Source: Chloroflexota bacterium
GTDB lineage: Bacteria; Chloroflexota; Dehalococcoidia; Bin125
Direction: 5' to 3'
NCBI GenBank assembly: GCA_028873865.1
Contig: JAPPNI010000015.1
Coordinates: 1 to 64,000 of the forward strand
Length of the DNA: 64,000 nt
Shown here: positions 15,607-25,200 of the stretch, piece by piece
Position numbering within the stretch: the stretch's first letter is position 1
How the letters are laid out: every line of letters starts with the position of its first letter
Translations under genes and position numbers: made by a program
The notes under the pieces: model-generated
Told to the model about the DNA's origin: nothing
The model's database searches: none
The model's input: only the letters and a program-made list of their open reading frames with translations

Positions 15607-16647
15607 GTGTCACTGCTGCAGCTGCCCGCGTTCGGCAAGGCTCGACCATGGGTGCGCACGGCGGTCCTGCGACCGGAGCTCGGTTCCCTGGTTGCCGCGG
15701 TGTTGTTGTTGACGTTCTTCAGCATTGCCAGCTCCGGCGCGATGTTGGAGATTCCGACGCTCGCCCGTGTGTTGGACACGGCCTGGCCTTACGGGATCAT
15801 CGCCGTGGCCGTCGGCCTGTTGATGATCAGTGGCGAGTTCGACCTGTCGACCGGTGTGATGGTTGGGACGGCGGGAGCGCTCCTGGGGGTGATGGCGACC
15901 GAGTGGGGGATGAACCTGTGGCTGGCGTTGCTGCTGTCGTTGCTGATCTGCCTGGGGCTCGGTCTGTGGAATGGCCTGCTGGTGGTCTGGACGGGACTGC
16001 CTTCTTTCGTGATCACCCTGGGCACCTTTTTCGGATTGCGTGGCGCGAACGTCGCGCTGTCGAAGTACTTCACCGGCGACGCGCTGATCGAGAACATTGA
16101 CGAGGCGGCCGGCTTCGACTCGCTGCACGCGATCGTGGCGACCGTGTTCGGTACGGCGCCGTCCGATTTTCGTGTATCGCTGCTCTGGTGGGGCGGCTTC
16201 ACGCTGATCGCGACGTGGATCCTGTGGCGGACCAAGATCGGCAACTGGATTTTCGCGACCGGCGGCGATCGAGAGGCAGCCCGGGCGGTGGGCGTACCGG
16301 TCAACGGGACGAAAGTTGGCCTGTTCATGTTGACGGCCGGCGCGGCCTGGTTCGTCGGGGTGAGCAACGCGGTGCGCTACACGTCGGTGCAGGCGGGGCA
16401 AGGCGTGGGCGCGGAGTTCTTCTACATCATCGCAGCGGTGGTCGGTGGTTGCGCAATGTCGGGCGGGCGGGGCTCGGCAATCGGTCCGGCGATTGGCGCA
16501 CTGATCTGGGGGATCGCGTTTGTGGGTATCCCGCACGCCGGGTGGAACTCGGACTGGCGCTGGGCGTTCTATGGGGTGCTGCTGTTGCTGGCGACCCTGA
16601 TCAATCACATCGTTGGCGAACGTGTGCGTACAGCGCGATCGGGCTAA
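15607..16647 (+). CDS. Sugar-type ABC transporter permease (BPD_transp_2 family)
   Basis: The 346-residue polytopic protein has about nine hydrophobic segments. The motif GxMVGTAGALLGVMA is near residues 84-98, and the C-terminal GGRGSAIGPAIGALIWG segment resembles the conserved GxGS/GxxxGA loop of RbsC/FrcC permeases. It forms the membrane channel for the binding proteins upstream and the ATPase downstream. GTG 15607 has a strong AAGGAGG 7 nt upstream. A 30-nt gap separates it from the ATPase gene. Confidence 0.9.
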   Translation: MSLLQLPAFGKARPWVRTAVLRPELGSLVAAVLLLTFFSIASSGAMLEIPTLARVLDTAWPYGIIAVAVGLLMISGEFDLSTGVMVGTAGALLGVMATEWGMNLWLALLLSLLICLGLGLWNGLLVVWTGLPSFVITLGTFFGLRGANVALSKYFTGDALIENIDEAAGFDSLHAIVATVFGTAPSDFRVSLLWWGGFTLIATWILWRTKIGNWIFATGGDREAARAVGVPVNGTKVGLFMLTAGAAWFVGVSNAVRYTSVQAGQGVGAEFFYIIAAVVGGCAMSGGRGSAIGPAIGALIWGIAFVGIPHAGWNSDWRWAFYGVLLLLATLINHIVGERVRTARSG

Positions 16648-16677
16648 CGCATTGGAGTCAGCAGGTCGGAGCCTGAG

Positions 16678-17514
16678 ATGACCACTGAACAAGTATCTGC
16701 GGCGGAATCCGATTCGTCGGCGGTCGCCGAGCAAGCGAGCGATGTGCCGGTGCTGGAGGTCCGCGGGCTGGGCCGACAATTCGGCTCGGTGGTAGCGCTG
16801 CAGGATGTGGACGTGGCCCTGCGCGCGGGCGAGGTGACCTGCGTGGTGGGTGACAACGGCGCGGGCAAATCGGTGTTCATCAAGATGCTCTGCGGGCTGA
16901 TCCGGCCGAGCGAAGGCGAGATCCTGCTCGACGGCCGGGTAACGGAGTTCGCATCGCCTCGGCAGGCGCGCTCACAGGGGATTGTCGCCGTCTACCAGGA
17001 CCTGGCGCTGGCGCCGATGATGTCGTTGTGGCGCAACTTCTTCATGGGCGGCGAGCCGGTCAAGGGCTGGGGCATCTTCCAGCGCTTCGACGTCGGATAC
17101 GCCAAGGAGGCGATGCAGCGGGAGCTAGAGAAGCTGGGCGTTAATCTGGGCGACCCGGATCGCGCCGCTCACACACTGTCGGGCGGTGAGCGGCAGGGAC
17201 TGGCGATCGCCAGAGCGATGTATTACGGGGCGCGTGTGCTGATTCTCGATGAGCCGACGTCGGCACTGGGGGTCCGACAGTCGGGCGCGGTGCTGCGGCT
17301 GATCCGGCGCGCCGCACAGCGCGGCACGGCGGTGGTGCTGGTCACGCCGAAACCACAGCACGCGTTCTGGGTGGGCGATCGCTTCCTGGTCTTCCAGCGT
17401 GGACGCCTGATCGAGGATCGACGCAGCGAGACACTGACGCTGGAGAGCCTCTCCTACCTGATGGCCGGCGGTGGCGAGGTGGACGAGCTCGAGACGGCCA
17501 TCGCTACCGCGTAG
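16678..17514 (+). CDS. Sugar-type ABC transporter ATP-binding protein lacking the switch histidine
   Basis: The 278-residue product is a single nucleotide-binding domain of the FrcA type. It has Walker A GDNGAGKS (58-65), Q-loop Gln107, signature LSGGE (167-171) and Walker B VLILDE (187-192). Where relatives have a Thr-His pair (H-loop), this protein has Thr223-Pro224 in VTPKPQHAF, so the catalytic switch His is absent. His228 three residues later may or may not replace it. An acidic low-complexity N-terminus (1-22) precedes the domain. It ends the operon; the next gene is 105 nt away. Confidence 0.88.
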   Translation: MTTEQVSAAESDSSAVAEQASDVPVLEVRGLGRQFGSVVALQDVDVALRAGEVTCVVGDNGAGKSVFIKMLCGLIRPSEGEILLDGRVTEFASPRQARSQGIVAVYQDLALAPMMSLWRNFFMGGEPVKGWGIFQRFDVGYAKEAMQRELEKLGVNLGDPDRAAHTLSGGERQGLAIARAMYYGARVLILDEPTSALGVRQSGAVLRLIRRAAQRGTAVVLVTPKPQHAFWVGDRFLVFQRGRLIEDRRSETLTLESLSYLMAGGGEVDELETAIATA

Positions 17515-17619
17515 GCGGAACTGTACCGGCAGAACTGGAGCGATAGACTGACGCCGAACAACCGACACTGTGGCATGGAGAGTGGCAGGTCGCGCGGACT
17601 CCGCAGTGGAATGGGGTAG

Positions 17620-19287
17620 ATGTCGGACTTGTCAACCGTTAGCAACGAGATTGCCGGCCGGGCGCAGGGCGATGACCTTGACGCGCTGCTCTCGACCTTA
17701 CCGGTAGCAATTCGTCACGCGATTACCGATCACGGGAACGAGAGCGAGCTGCTCGAGATCGTCCTCGACCTGGGGCGACAGCCCTGTGCTCGATTCATCG
17801 AGGGCGAGGTTGTCCTGAGAGACACCGAGGTTACGAATGCCGAGCTGCAGCTGGTGGTGGCCGGCCTCGGCGAGTTCGGCAGCGACAACCGGGCAGGGAT
17901 TCCGCGAACGCTGCACCGCATCGCTTGCATCCGCAACCGGCAGCGGGCCGTCGTCGGCTTGACGATGCGAGTCGGCCGGGCCGTGACCGGGTCGGTGGCC
18001 GTAATTGAGGATTTCGTCAAAGCCGGCTCATCGATCCTGCTGCTGGGTCGGCCGGGAGTCGGCAAGACGACGATCCTGCGCGAGGCGGCGAGGGTTCTGG
18101 CCGAGCAAGGCAAACGTGTCGTGATCGTCGATACATCCAACGAAATCGGCGGCGACGGCGATATTCCGCATTCCGGGATCGGTCGAGCTCGGCGGATGCA
18201 GGTGGAGCGCCCCGAGCTGCAGCATTCGGTGATGGTCGAGGCAGTCGAGAATCACATGCCGGAAGTGATCGTGATCGACGAGATCGGGACGGAGCTGGAA
18301 GCGCAGGCGGCACGCACGATCGCCGAGCGAGGCGTTCAGCTGGTTGCTACGGCACATGGAAACACGCTCGCCAACCTGATGCTGAATCCCACGCTGGTTG
18401 ATCTGATTGGCGGGATTCAGACCGTAACGCTCTCAGACGAGGAAGCTCGTCGCCGAGGAACGCGAAAATCGGTCCTGGAACGCAAGGCGCCGCCGACGTT
18501 TGAAGCGTTGGTGGAAATCCAATCGTTCACTCGGGTCGCGGTGCATTCCGACCTGGACAACACGGTTGACGCGCTGTTGCGCGGCGAATCCGTGGCGGCA
18601 GAGATCCGTGAGGTGGACGACGACGGGACCGTACATACTTCGACCGATTCGGTCGAATCCGTGGTTGCCGACGGTGGCCTATCGGGCTTCGAGAGCTCAT
18701 TGAGCGAGCTGTTCGAGCGCAGGTCGGCGTCTTCAGCGGGCGGCCGAGCGAGTTTCGGTAACGGGTCGTCGCATGAGGCTCCGTTGCGCCGGCGGATGGG
18801 GTCGCGGCCACGCAACGCGACTCCGGGCCCGCATCAGAAGGTGTATCCGCTGGGGGTGTCGCTCTCACGCCTGCGTGAGGCGATTCGCGAGACGGGGGCG
18901 AACGTGTCCATCGCCGAGCGGATCGAGGAAGCGGATGTGCTGATCACCCTGCGAGCGGCATTCCGCCGCCGCCCTCCGGAGTTGCGGCTGGCGGAGTCGC
19001 GGCGTATGCCGGTCGTGGTACTCAAGCACAATACGGTTCTGCAAATGGAAAAGAGCCTGCGAGCGCTGTCCAAGGGCGCGTCGCCAAATGACGCCGTCAC
19101 CGCCGCGCTCTCCGAGGCGGAGGAGGCGATCTCCCAGATCCATTCGGGGCGGCAATCGTCGATCGACCTCGCTCCTCAAGGTCCCTACATCAGGAAGCTT
19201 CAGCATCAACTGGCCAGTGACCAGGCGCTGGAGTCGGTGAGCCGAGGGCGTGAGCCCAACCGGCGGGTGCGGATCCATGCCGGGTGA
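17620..19287 (+). CDS. Ycf45/SpoIIIAA-type AAA ATPase with R3H domain
   Basis: The 555-residue product has a central P-loop domain with Walker A GRPGVGKTT (about 142-150) and Walker B VIVIDEIG (about 215-222). A long acidic linker (about 310-405) follows, then a second conserved region with MEKSLRALSKG, and a C-terminal R3H-like segment (RKLQHQLA with Arg-x3-His, about 524-531). The layout matches the cyanobacterial/plastid Ycf45 and Thermus/Chloroflexi homologues, whose role is unclear but which are thought to bind single-stranded nucleic acid. Start ATG 17620. It overlaps tmk by 11 nt. Confidence 0.85.
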   Translation: MSDLSTVSNEIAGRAQGDDLDALLSTLPVAIRHAITDHGNESELLEIVLDLGRQPCARFIEGEVVLRDTEVTNAELQLVVAGLGEFGSDNRAGIPRTLHRIACIRNRQRAVVGLTMRVGRAVTGSVAVIEDFVKAGSSILLLGRPGVGKTTILREAARVLAEQGKRVVIVDTSNEIGGDGDIPHSGIGRARRMQVERPELQHSVMVEAVENHMPEVIVIDEIGTELEAQAARTIAERGVQLVATAHGNTLANLMLNPTLVDLIGGIQTVTLSDEEARRRGTRKSVLERKAPPTFEALVEIQSFTRVAVHSDLDNTVDALLRGESVAAEIREVDDDGTVHTSTDSVESVVADGGLSGFESSLSELFERRSASSAGGRASFGNGSSHEAPLRRRMGSRPRNATPGPHQKVYPLGVSLSRLREAIRETGANVSIAERIEEADVLITLRAAFRRRPPELRLAESRRMPVVVLKHNTVLQMEKSLRALSKGASPNDAVTAALSEAEEAISQIHSGRQSSIDLAPQGPYIRKLQHQLASDQALESVSRGREPNRRVRIHAG

Positions 19288-19942
19288 GCGCAACGTTTCG
19301 GCGGAGGGGGGCGCGTTCATCACCGTCGAGGGCGGTGAGGGCGCAGGGAAAACGACATTAGTCAAGTCGCTCGCCGAGTGCCTGGCTGAATCGGGCCAGC
19401 GGGTGCGGCTGACCTTTGAACCGGGTGGGACTGCACTTGGCGCACGGCTACGCTCGCTCGTCCTCGATCCGGAACTCGAGATGGGTGACTGGGACGAAAC
19501 CTGGTTGTTTCTGGCCGCCCGCGCGTCACATGTGGAGGAAGTCCTGAAGCCGGCGCTGGCCTCAGGGGAATTGGTCTTCAGCGATCGTTACAGCGACTCG
19601 ACCCTGGCCTATCAGGGATATGGTCGCGGGTTGGATATCGATCGACTGCGCAGCCTGAACGCGGAAGCCACACGGGGGTTGACGCCCGATCTGACCTTGC
19701 TGCTCGATGTTCAGGCTGAGGTCGGGTTGGCCAGGACGCGTCGGCGTTCGTCCGACGCCGATCGGATCGGCGACGCAGATCTGGCGTTTCACCAGCGGGT
19801 CAATGCCGGGTTTCGAGCGCTGGCGGCAGAGGATGGCGGGCGTATCGTTGTGATAGACGCCTCGCGGGACGCGTCGACTGTATTCGTTGACGCGTTCCGG
19901 ATTGTGAATGACTGGTTGGATGCACGCGCCGGCGACTCATAG
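19277..19942 (+). CDS. tmk: Thymidylate kinase
   Basis: The enzyme phosphorylates dTMP to dTDP for DNA synthesis. The 221-residue product has the P-loop EGGEGAGKTT (about 18-27), the dTMP-binding DRYSDSTLAYQGYGRG (about 97-112) and a lid region with RRRSSDADR (about 154-162). ATG 19277 is chosen; the frame continues upstream but would lie deep inside the preceding gene. The 11-nt overlap suggests coupling. Confidence 0.93.
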   Translation: MPGERNVSAEGGAFITVEGGEGAGKTTLVKSLAECLAESGQRVRLTFEPGGTALGARLRSLVLDPELEMGDWDETWLFLAARASHVEEVLKPALASGELVFSDRYSDSTLAYQGYGRGLDIDRLRSLNAEATRGLTPDLTLLLDVQAEVGLARTRRRSSDADRIGDADLAFHQRVNAGFRALAAEDGGRIVVIDASRDASTVFVDAFRIVNDWLDARAGDS

Positions 19943-19953
19943 AATGTTGCCCG

Positions 19954-20880
19954 ATGACTGCTGAGACATGGCCTGAACGTTCCGACACGGTTGAGCCGCT
20001 TGGGCCGATCACGGTCCGTGTCCCCGCAACTTCCGCCAACCTGGGTACCGGTTTCGACGCCGCCGGGGTGGCTCTGCAACGCTATGCGACGATCACTGTC
20101 TCGGTTGGCTCGGGCAACGAGGGCGAACGTTCGCCGATGTCCCGGCATGTGCGCAAAGCGGTCCGAGAGGTGTATCGGGAGCTGGATCGCGAGCGTCCCG
20201 ATTCAGAAGAGATCGAGGTTTCGGTCGAGGCAGAGTTCCCGCTGGGCCGGGGTCTCGGCGCCAGCGCAGCGTGCCGGGGCGCCGGATTGGTAGCTGCAAA
20301 CACCTTGCTCGGCAGCCCGTTGTCGGAGCACCGAATTCTGGAGATCGGCTCCGACCTTGAGGGTCACGCCGACAACATGGCTCCAGCGCTGTTCGGCGGC
20401 TGCCAGATCGTGGCGATGAGCGGCGAGCAGGTGACGCGCGTCGCGCTCCCCGTCTCTGACGGGCTGCGTTTCGTCGGCTTCACCCCGAGCTTCAACATGT
20501 CGACGAAGAAGGGCCGGGCGCTGCTACCGAAGCAGTTGTCGCGCAAGGACGCTGTGCACAACTCGTGCCGTTCGGCGCTCCTGGTGGCTGCGCTAACGAC
20601 CGGCTCGTGGGATGCGCTCAAGACCGCCACCGATGATCGGTTGCACCAGATTCCGCGCTCGAAACTGTTTCCGACGATGTTCGAGCTGTTCGCGGCGGCG
20701 GAATCGGCCGGCGCCTTTGCTGCTTACCTGTCGGGCGGTGGTTCTACCCTCATGGCCCTGGCGAACGAAGATTGTGCAGAGGATGTGAGCGCGGCGTGGG
20801 TGTCGGCGGCGGCGGCGCGTGAGATCGTCGGGCAAGCGTTCATCACCGGGATCGACGCGGGCGGGGCGCAAATTCTGTGA
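19954..20880 (+). CDS. thrB: Homoserine kinase
   Basis: This GHMP-superfamily kinase makes O-phosphohomoserine for threonine synthesis. The 308-residue product has the N-terminal PATSANLGTGFDAAG motif (about 24-38), the ATP-binding PLGRGLGASAA loop (about 98-108) and the C-terminal LSGGGST motif (about 262-268). It precedes lysC with a GTGA overlap, so aspartate-family enzymes are translated together. Its partner genes hom and thrC lie about 15 kb downstream in a separate cluster. Confidence 0.93.
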   Translation: MTAETWPERSDTVEPLGPITVRVPATSANLGTGFDAAGVALQRYATITVSVGSGNEGERSPMSRHVRKAVREVYRELDRERPDSEEIEVSVEAEFPLGRGLGASAACRGAGLVAANTLLGSPLSEHRILEIGSDLEGHADNMAPALFGGCQIVAMSGEQVTRVALPVSDGLRFVGFTPSFNMSTKKGRALLPKQLSRKDAVHNSCRSALLVAALTTGSWDALKTATDDRLHQIPRSKLFPTMFELFAAAESAGAFAAYLSGGGSTLMALANEDCAEDVSAAWVSAAAAREIVGQAFITGIDAGGAQIL

Positions 20881-22103
20881 CGGTCGTTCAGAAGTACGGC
20901 GGGACGTCGGTCGGTTCAGTCGAGCGGTTGCGGAACGTTGCGCGTCGAGTCGCAGCGAGAGCGGCTGACGGCGAACATCTGGCGGTCGTCGTCTCGGCGA
21001 TGGGCAAGACCACGGACGAGCTGCTCTCGCTGGCGCGTGAGGTGAATCCGCGGCCCCCGCGACGAGAGACCGATTTGCTGATGGCGACCGGCGAGATGGT
21101 GTCCAGCGCGCTGCTCACGATGGCGCTGGTTGACATGGGTTGTTCCGCTGTTGCGTTGACCGGCGCGCAGGCTGGCGTGTTCACCGACGATACCTTTGGC
21201 CGAGCACGGATTCGCGGGATTGACACCTGGCGGATGGAGGAAGAGTTCGCCGAGGGCCACGTCGTGGTCGTGGCAGGCTTTCAGGGGCAGAGTCCGCAGG
21301 GGGATTACGCGACCCTGGGACGCGGAGGATCGGACACTTCGGCGGTTGCGCTCGGCGCGGCGTTGCGGGCCAAGCAGGTTGAGATCTACACCGACGTTGA
21401 GGGAATCTTCACGACCGATCCCCGGGTTGAGCCCGGCGCTCGATGTCTGAGGGACATCGGCTCGGAGGAGATGCTCGAGGCGGCGCAGCAGGGCGCCGGA
21501 GTGATGCATCCCCGAGCGGTCGAGTTGGGATTGCTGTACGACATGCCGATCCTGGTGGCGTCGTCGCAGGCGGAGTTCGGCTCCGGAGGCGGCACGCTGA
21601 TCCGCAGGGAGGTCCAGATGGAACCGGAAAATCGAGTGCGAACGATCGCGCTAGACCGCGATGTGGCGTCGGTGACGCTGCGTCACGTGCCCGACCGCCC
21701 CGGAATCGCGGCGCAACTGTTTGGTCCGCTGGCCGACGCAGGCATCTCGGTGGACACGATCGTGCAGAACGCGTCGGAGCTGAACCTGACGGACCTCACC
21801 TTCACGGTCTCAAGGGGCGACTTCGAACAGACCGAGGAGCTGAGCCGGCCGTTAGCGGGGGGTCTCGGAGCGGCCGATGTGTTGTTCAAGCGTGACCTGG
21901 TCAAGGTCTCGCTGATCGGTACCGGCATGCAGTCGGGGCCCGGCTACGCGGCAACGATGTTCCGCTCGCTCTCCCAAGCCGGAATCAACATCGAGCTCAT
22001 CACTACCTCGGAGATCCGGATCACGTGTCTGGTACAGGCGGATCGAGGGGAAGAGGCGGTGCGAGTGCTGCACTCTGCGTTCCGTCTGGACGAAGAGGTC
22101 TAG
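20877..22103 (+). CDS. lysC: Aspartate kinase
   Basis: Aspartate kinase catalyses the first step to Lys, Thr and Met. The 408-residue product starts with VQKYGGTSVGS, contains GRGGSDTSAVAL (about 150-161), and has two C-terminal ACT domains (about 265-408) for feedback control. GTG 20877 overlaps the thrB stop as GTGA. The usual next step, asd, is not in this window. The 156-nt gap that follows contains the control elements listed upstream of dnaE. Confidence 0.94.
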   Translation: MTVVQKYGGTSVGSVERLRNVARRVAARAADGEHLAVVVSAMGKTTDELLSLAREVNPRPPRRETDLLMATGEMVSSALLTMALVDMGCSAVALTGAQAGVFTDDTFGRARIRGIDTWRMEEEFAEGHVVVVAGFQGQSPQGDYATLGRGGSDTSAVALGAALRAKQVEIYTDVEGIFTTDPRVEPGARCLRDIGSEEMLEAAQQGAGVMHPRAVELGLLYDMPILVASSQAEFGSGGGTLIRREVQMEPENRVRTIALDRDVASVTLRHVPDRPGIAAQLFGPLADAGISVDTIVQNASELNLTDLTFTVSRGDFEQTEELSRPLAGGLGAADVLFKRDLVKVSLIGTGMQSGPGYAATMFRSLSQAGINIELITTSEIRITCLVQADRGEEAVRVLHSAFRLDEEV

Positions 22104-22189
22104 GCCCGTCCACGAGCCGCCGCGGTTGCCCACGAATCGTCCACGTCGCTCCCACCCCTTGCCCACGAATTCGCATTCCTACCCTTTCG

Positions 22190-22230
22190 TTGACATTGGT
22201 GAGTCGCGACTCTTTCACGTGTTCAACGTG
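22190..22230 (+). promoter_or_regulatory. Palindromes and -35-like box upstream of dnaE
   Basis: A perfect TTGACA (22190-22195) is followed after 5 bp by the 12-bp palindrome GAGTCGCGACTC (22201-22212). Three bases later comes the inverted repeat CACGT-gttca-ACGTG (22216-22230). No good -10 lies at 16-18 bp. The two palindromes, 30-60 bp before the dnaE start, look like operator sites. Further upstream CCACG recurs four times between 22109 and 22170. Confidence 0.4.
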
Positions 22231-22259
22231 CGATGATCTGAACAGAACGGTCGGCATCG

Positions 22260-25200
22260 ATGTTCGCGCACCTGCATACGCACACCGAGTATTCGGAGCT
22301 TGACGGGCTGTCGAAGATTGAGGCCCTGGCTGAGCGGGCGAAGGCGCTGGGCCAGGAAGCGCTGGCGATCACCGATCACGGGAATCTGTACGGGGCGGTC
22401 GAGTTCTATCAGGCCTGCGAGGACTCCGGCATCCGGCCGGTGTTGGGGATGGAAGCCTATGTGGCGCCGGGTGATCGCCGAGATCGCTCGGACGGGCGCG
22501 AGGCAGCCTCGAACTCGTTTCATCTTGTTCTGCTGGCCCAGAACCAAGTCGGCTGGCGCAACCTGATCCAACTTTCGACACGCGGGCATCTTGAAGGGTT
22601 TTACTACCGGCCCCGCGTCGACCGCGAGCTGTTGGCGGCCCATTCGGAGGGGATCATCGTCCTCTCTGGCTGTCCGTCATCGGAGTTGCAGCGGGCCCTG
22701 CAACGAGAGGACCTGGCCGAGGCGCATCGGGTGATCGACTGGTATCGAGAAGTCTTCGACGATCGCTACTACTTCGAGATCCAGCGCCACGACGAGCTGC
22801 CGCAGTTCGAACCTCAGTTGCGGCAGACGGTCTCGATTGCGCAGGAGTTGGGCGTGCCACTGGTGGCGACGCAGGATGCGCACTACTGCGAGCCAGGTGA
22901 TCACGATGCGCACGACCTGCTGCTCTGTATCGGCACCAACGCGGTGCGCACCGATGAGAAGCGCTTCCGCTTCGACGGAGAGGACTTTTACCTCACGTCG
23001 GAGCAGTACATGCTGGAGAACTTCAACGATCTGCCCGAGGCCGTGACCAACACGCAGCTCGTGGCCGAGCGTTGTGAGGTCAAGCTTGAATTCGACCGGC
23101 TTCGGCTTCCGCAGCCGGACATTCCGGAAGGCAAAACGGCACTTCAGCACCTGAGCGAGATCGCGTACCGGGGTCTGGAGCAGCGCTACGGTCATCCGCC
23201 GCAGAGTCATCAGGACCGGCTGGCATATGAGCTTCACGTGATCGAGGAGACCGGATTCGCCGAGTACTTCCTCATCGTGATGGACTTCGCGCACTTTGCC
23301 CGGGACCGCGGCATCGCACGGGCGGTGCGCGGCTCGGCGGCGGCGAGTCTCGTGCTCTATTGCCTTGACATCACCGATATCGATCCGATGGCCCATGACC
23401 TCGTGTTTGAGCGATTCCTCAATCTCGAGCGTCGCGAGATGCCCGATATCGACATGGACTTTGCCGACAACCGCCGCGATGAGGTGATCCGCTACGTGGC
23501 AGAGAAGTACGGGCGCGACCGGGTGGCGCAGATCATCACCTTCGGCACCCTGGGCGCGAAGGCGGCGATCCGCGACTCGGGCCGGGCGCTGGGCGTACCC
23601 CTTGGCGACACCGACCGCGTGGCGCGGATGGTGCCCAACCAGCTCAACATCTCGGTCGAGCATGCGATCTCACAGTCGCAGGATCTGCAGCAGGCGAAGA
23701 ACGAAGACTCGACGATCAATGAACTCTTGCGGTTCGCGCAGCGGCTGAACGGGGTGGTGCGGAACACGTCGACTCACGCCGCGGGAGTGGTTATCTCGCA
23801 AGAGCCGCTGGCGGAGAACGTGCCGCTGCGGCGTCCGGTGAATGAATCCTCGGATGAGGACTGGATCCCGATGACGCAGTGGGGGATGGATGAAGTGGCC
23901 GCGGTCGGTTTGTTGAAGATGGATTTTCTCGGACTGACCAACCTGACGATTCTCGAGGAGGCGGTGGCGCTCTGCCGGGAGCACGAGCGCGTCGAAGTCG
24001 ACTACGTCAATCTGGCTGACGGCAACGAAAAGACCTTCGAGATGCTGGCGACTGGAGACACGTTCGGCGTGTTCCAGCTTGAGTCAGGTGGGATGCGCCG
24101 GGTCGTCGAGGATCTGAAGCCAACATCGATCCGCGATCTGGCCGCCCTGTTGGCCCTCTACCGGCCCGGGCCGATGGAGCACATTCCACGTTTCATCGAG
24201 AGCAAGCACGGACGGGTGGCGGTCACCTATCCGCACGATGATCTGGGCGAAATCCTGGACGATACCTATGGGGTGATCGTCTACCAGGATCAGGTTTTGC
24301 ACATCGCGCGGAAATTTGCCGGCTACACCTTGGGCCAGGCCGACGTCATGCGGAAGGCGATGGGCAAGAAAATCGCGTCGGTAATGAAGGCTCAGCGGGG
24401 CAAGTTCCTTGAGGGGGCGCTGAGCAACGGCTACAGCGAGCAGGATGCGGAAACGATCTTCGAGTTGATCGAGCCGTTCGCGGGCTACGCCTTCAACAAG
24501 GCGCATGCCGTCTCGTACGCGGCGATCGCCTATCAGACCGCCTGGTTCAAGGCGAATTATCCGGCGCCCTACATGGCAGCGGTGCTGCGGGCAGCGGCGG
24601 GCAACAGCGATCGGGTGCGGGAGGCCGCGGCCGAGTGCGGCCGGCTAGGCATTCCCCTGCTGTTGCCAGACGTCAACCGCTCGGAGGCGACGTTCACGCT
24701 GGAGAAGATGGCGGACGGCCGCAGTGCGATCCGCTTTGGCCTGGGGACCATCAAAAACGTCGGTTGGGCGGCTGTTGAGCCGTTGATCGAGGAACGGAAG
24801 CGGAGCGGCCCGATCCTGAACGCGAGTGATCTTGCGGAGCGACTTGATTCGAAGTCGATGAACCGGCGAGCGATGGAAGCGTTGGCAAAGGCCGGCGCAT
24901 TCGACTCGATCGAGTCACGCGGCGCAATGGTGACGGCGGCGGCGGACATCATCAAGCGAGCGCGTCGAGCGCAGGAGCTTCGGGATAGTGGTCAGACCTC
25001 GATGTTCGACCTGTTCGGCACCGAGGTCGCTACGCCGGCGCCAACGGTCGAGCTGGAAGAGGGTGTGGACGCGACGCACCACGAGCAACTCAACTGGGAA
25101 CGGGAGTTGCTGGGGGCTTACGTCTCGGAGCATCCTCTGCAGGCGGCGACCCGTGCCCTGCAGGGTCGTGTGGATGCTCAGCTCTCGGAGCTGACCGAGG

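Noticed and set aside
15610-16779. 389-residue open frame on the minus strand
   Set aside because: It is the shadow of the ABC permease; low-complexity His/Gln/Arg composition and no motif.
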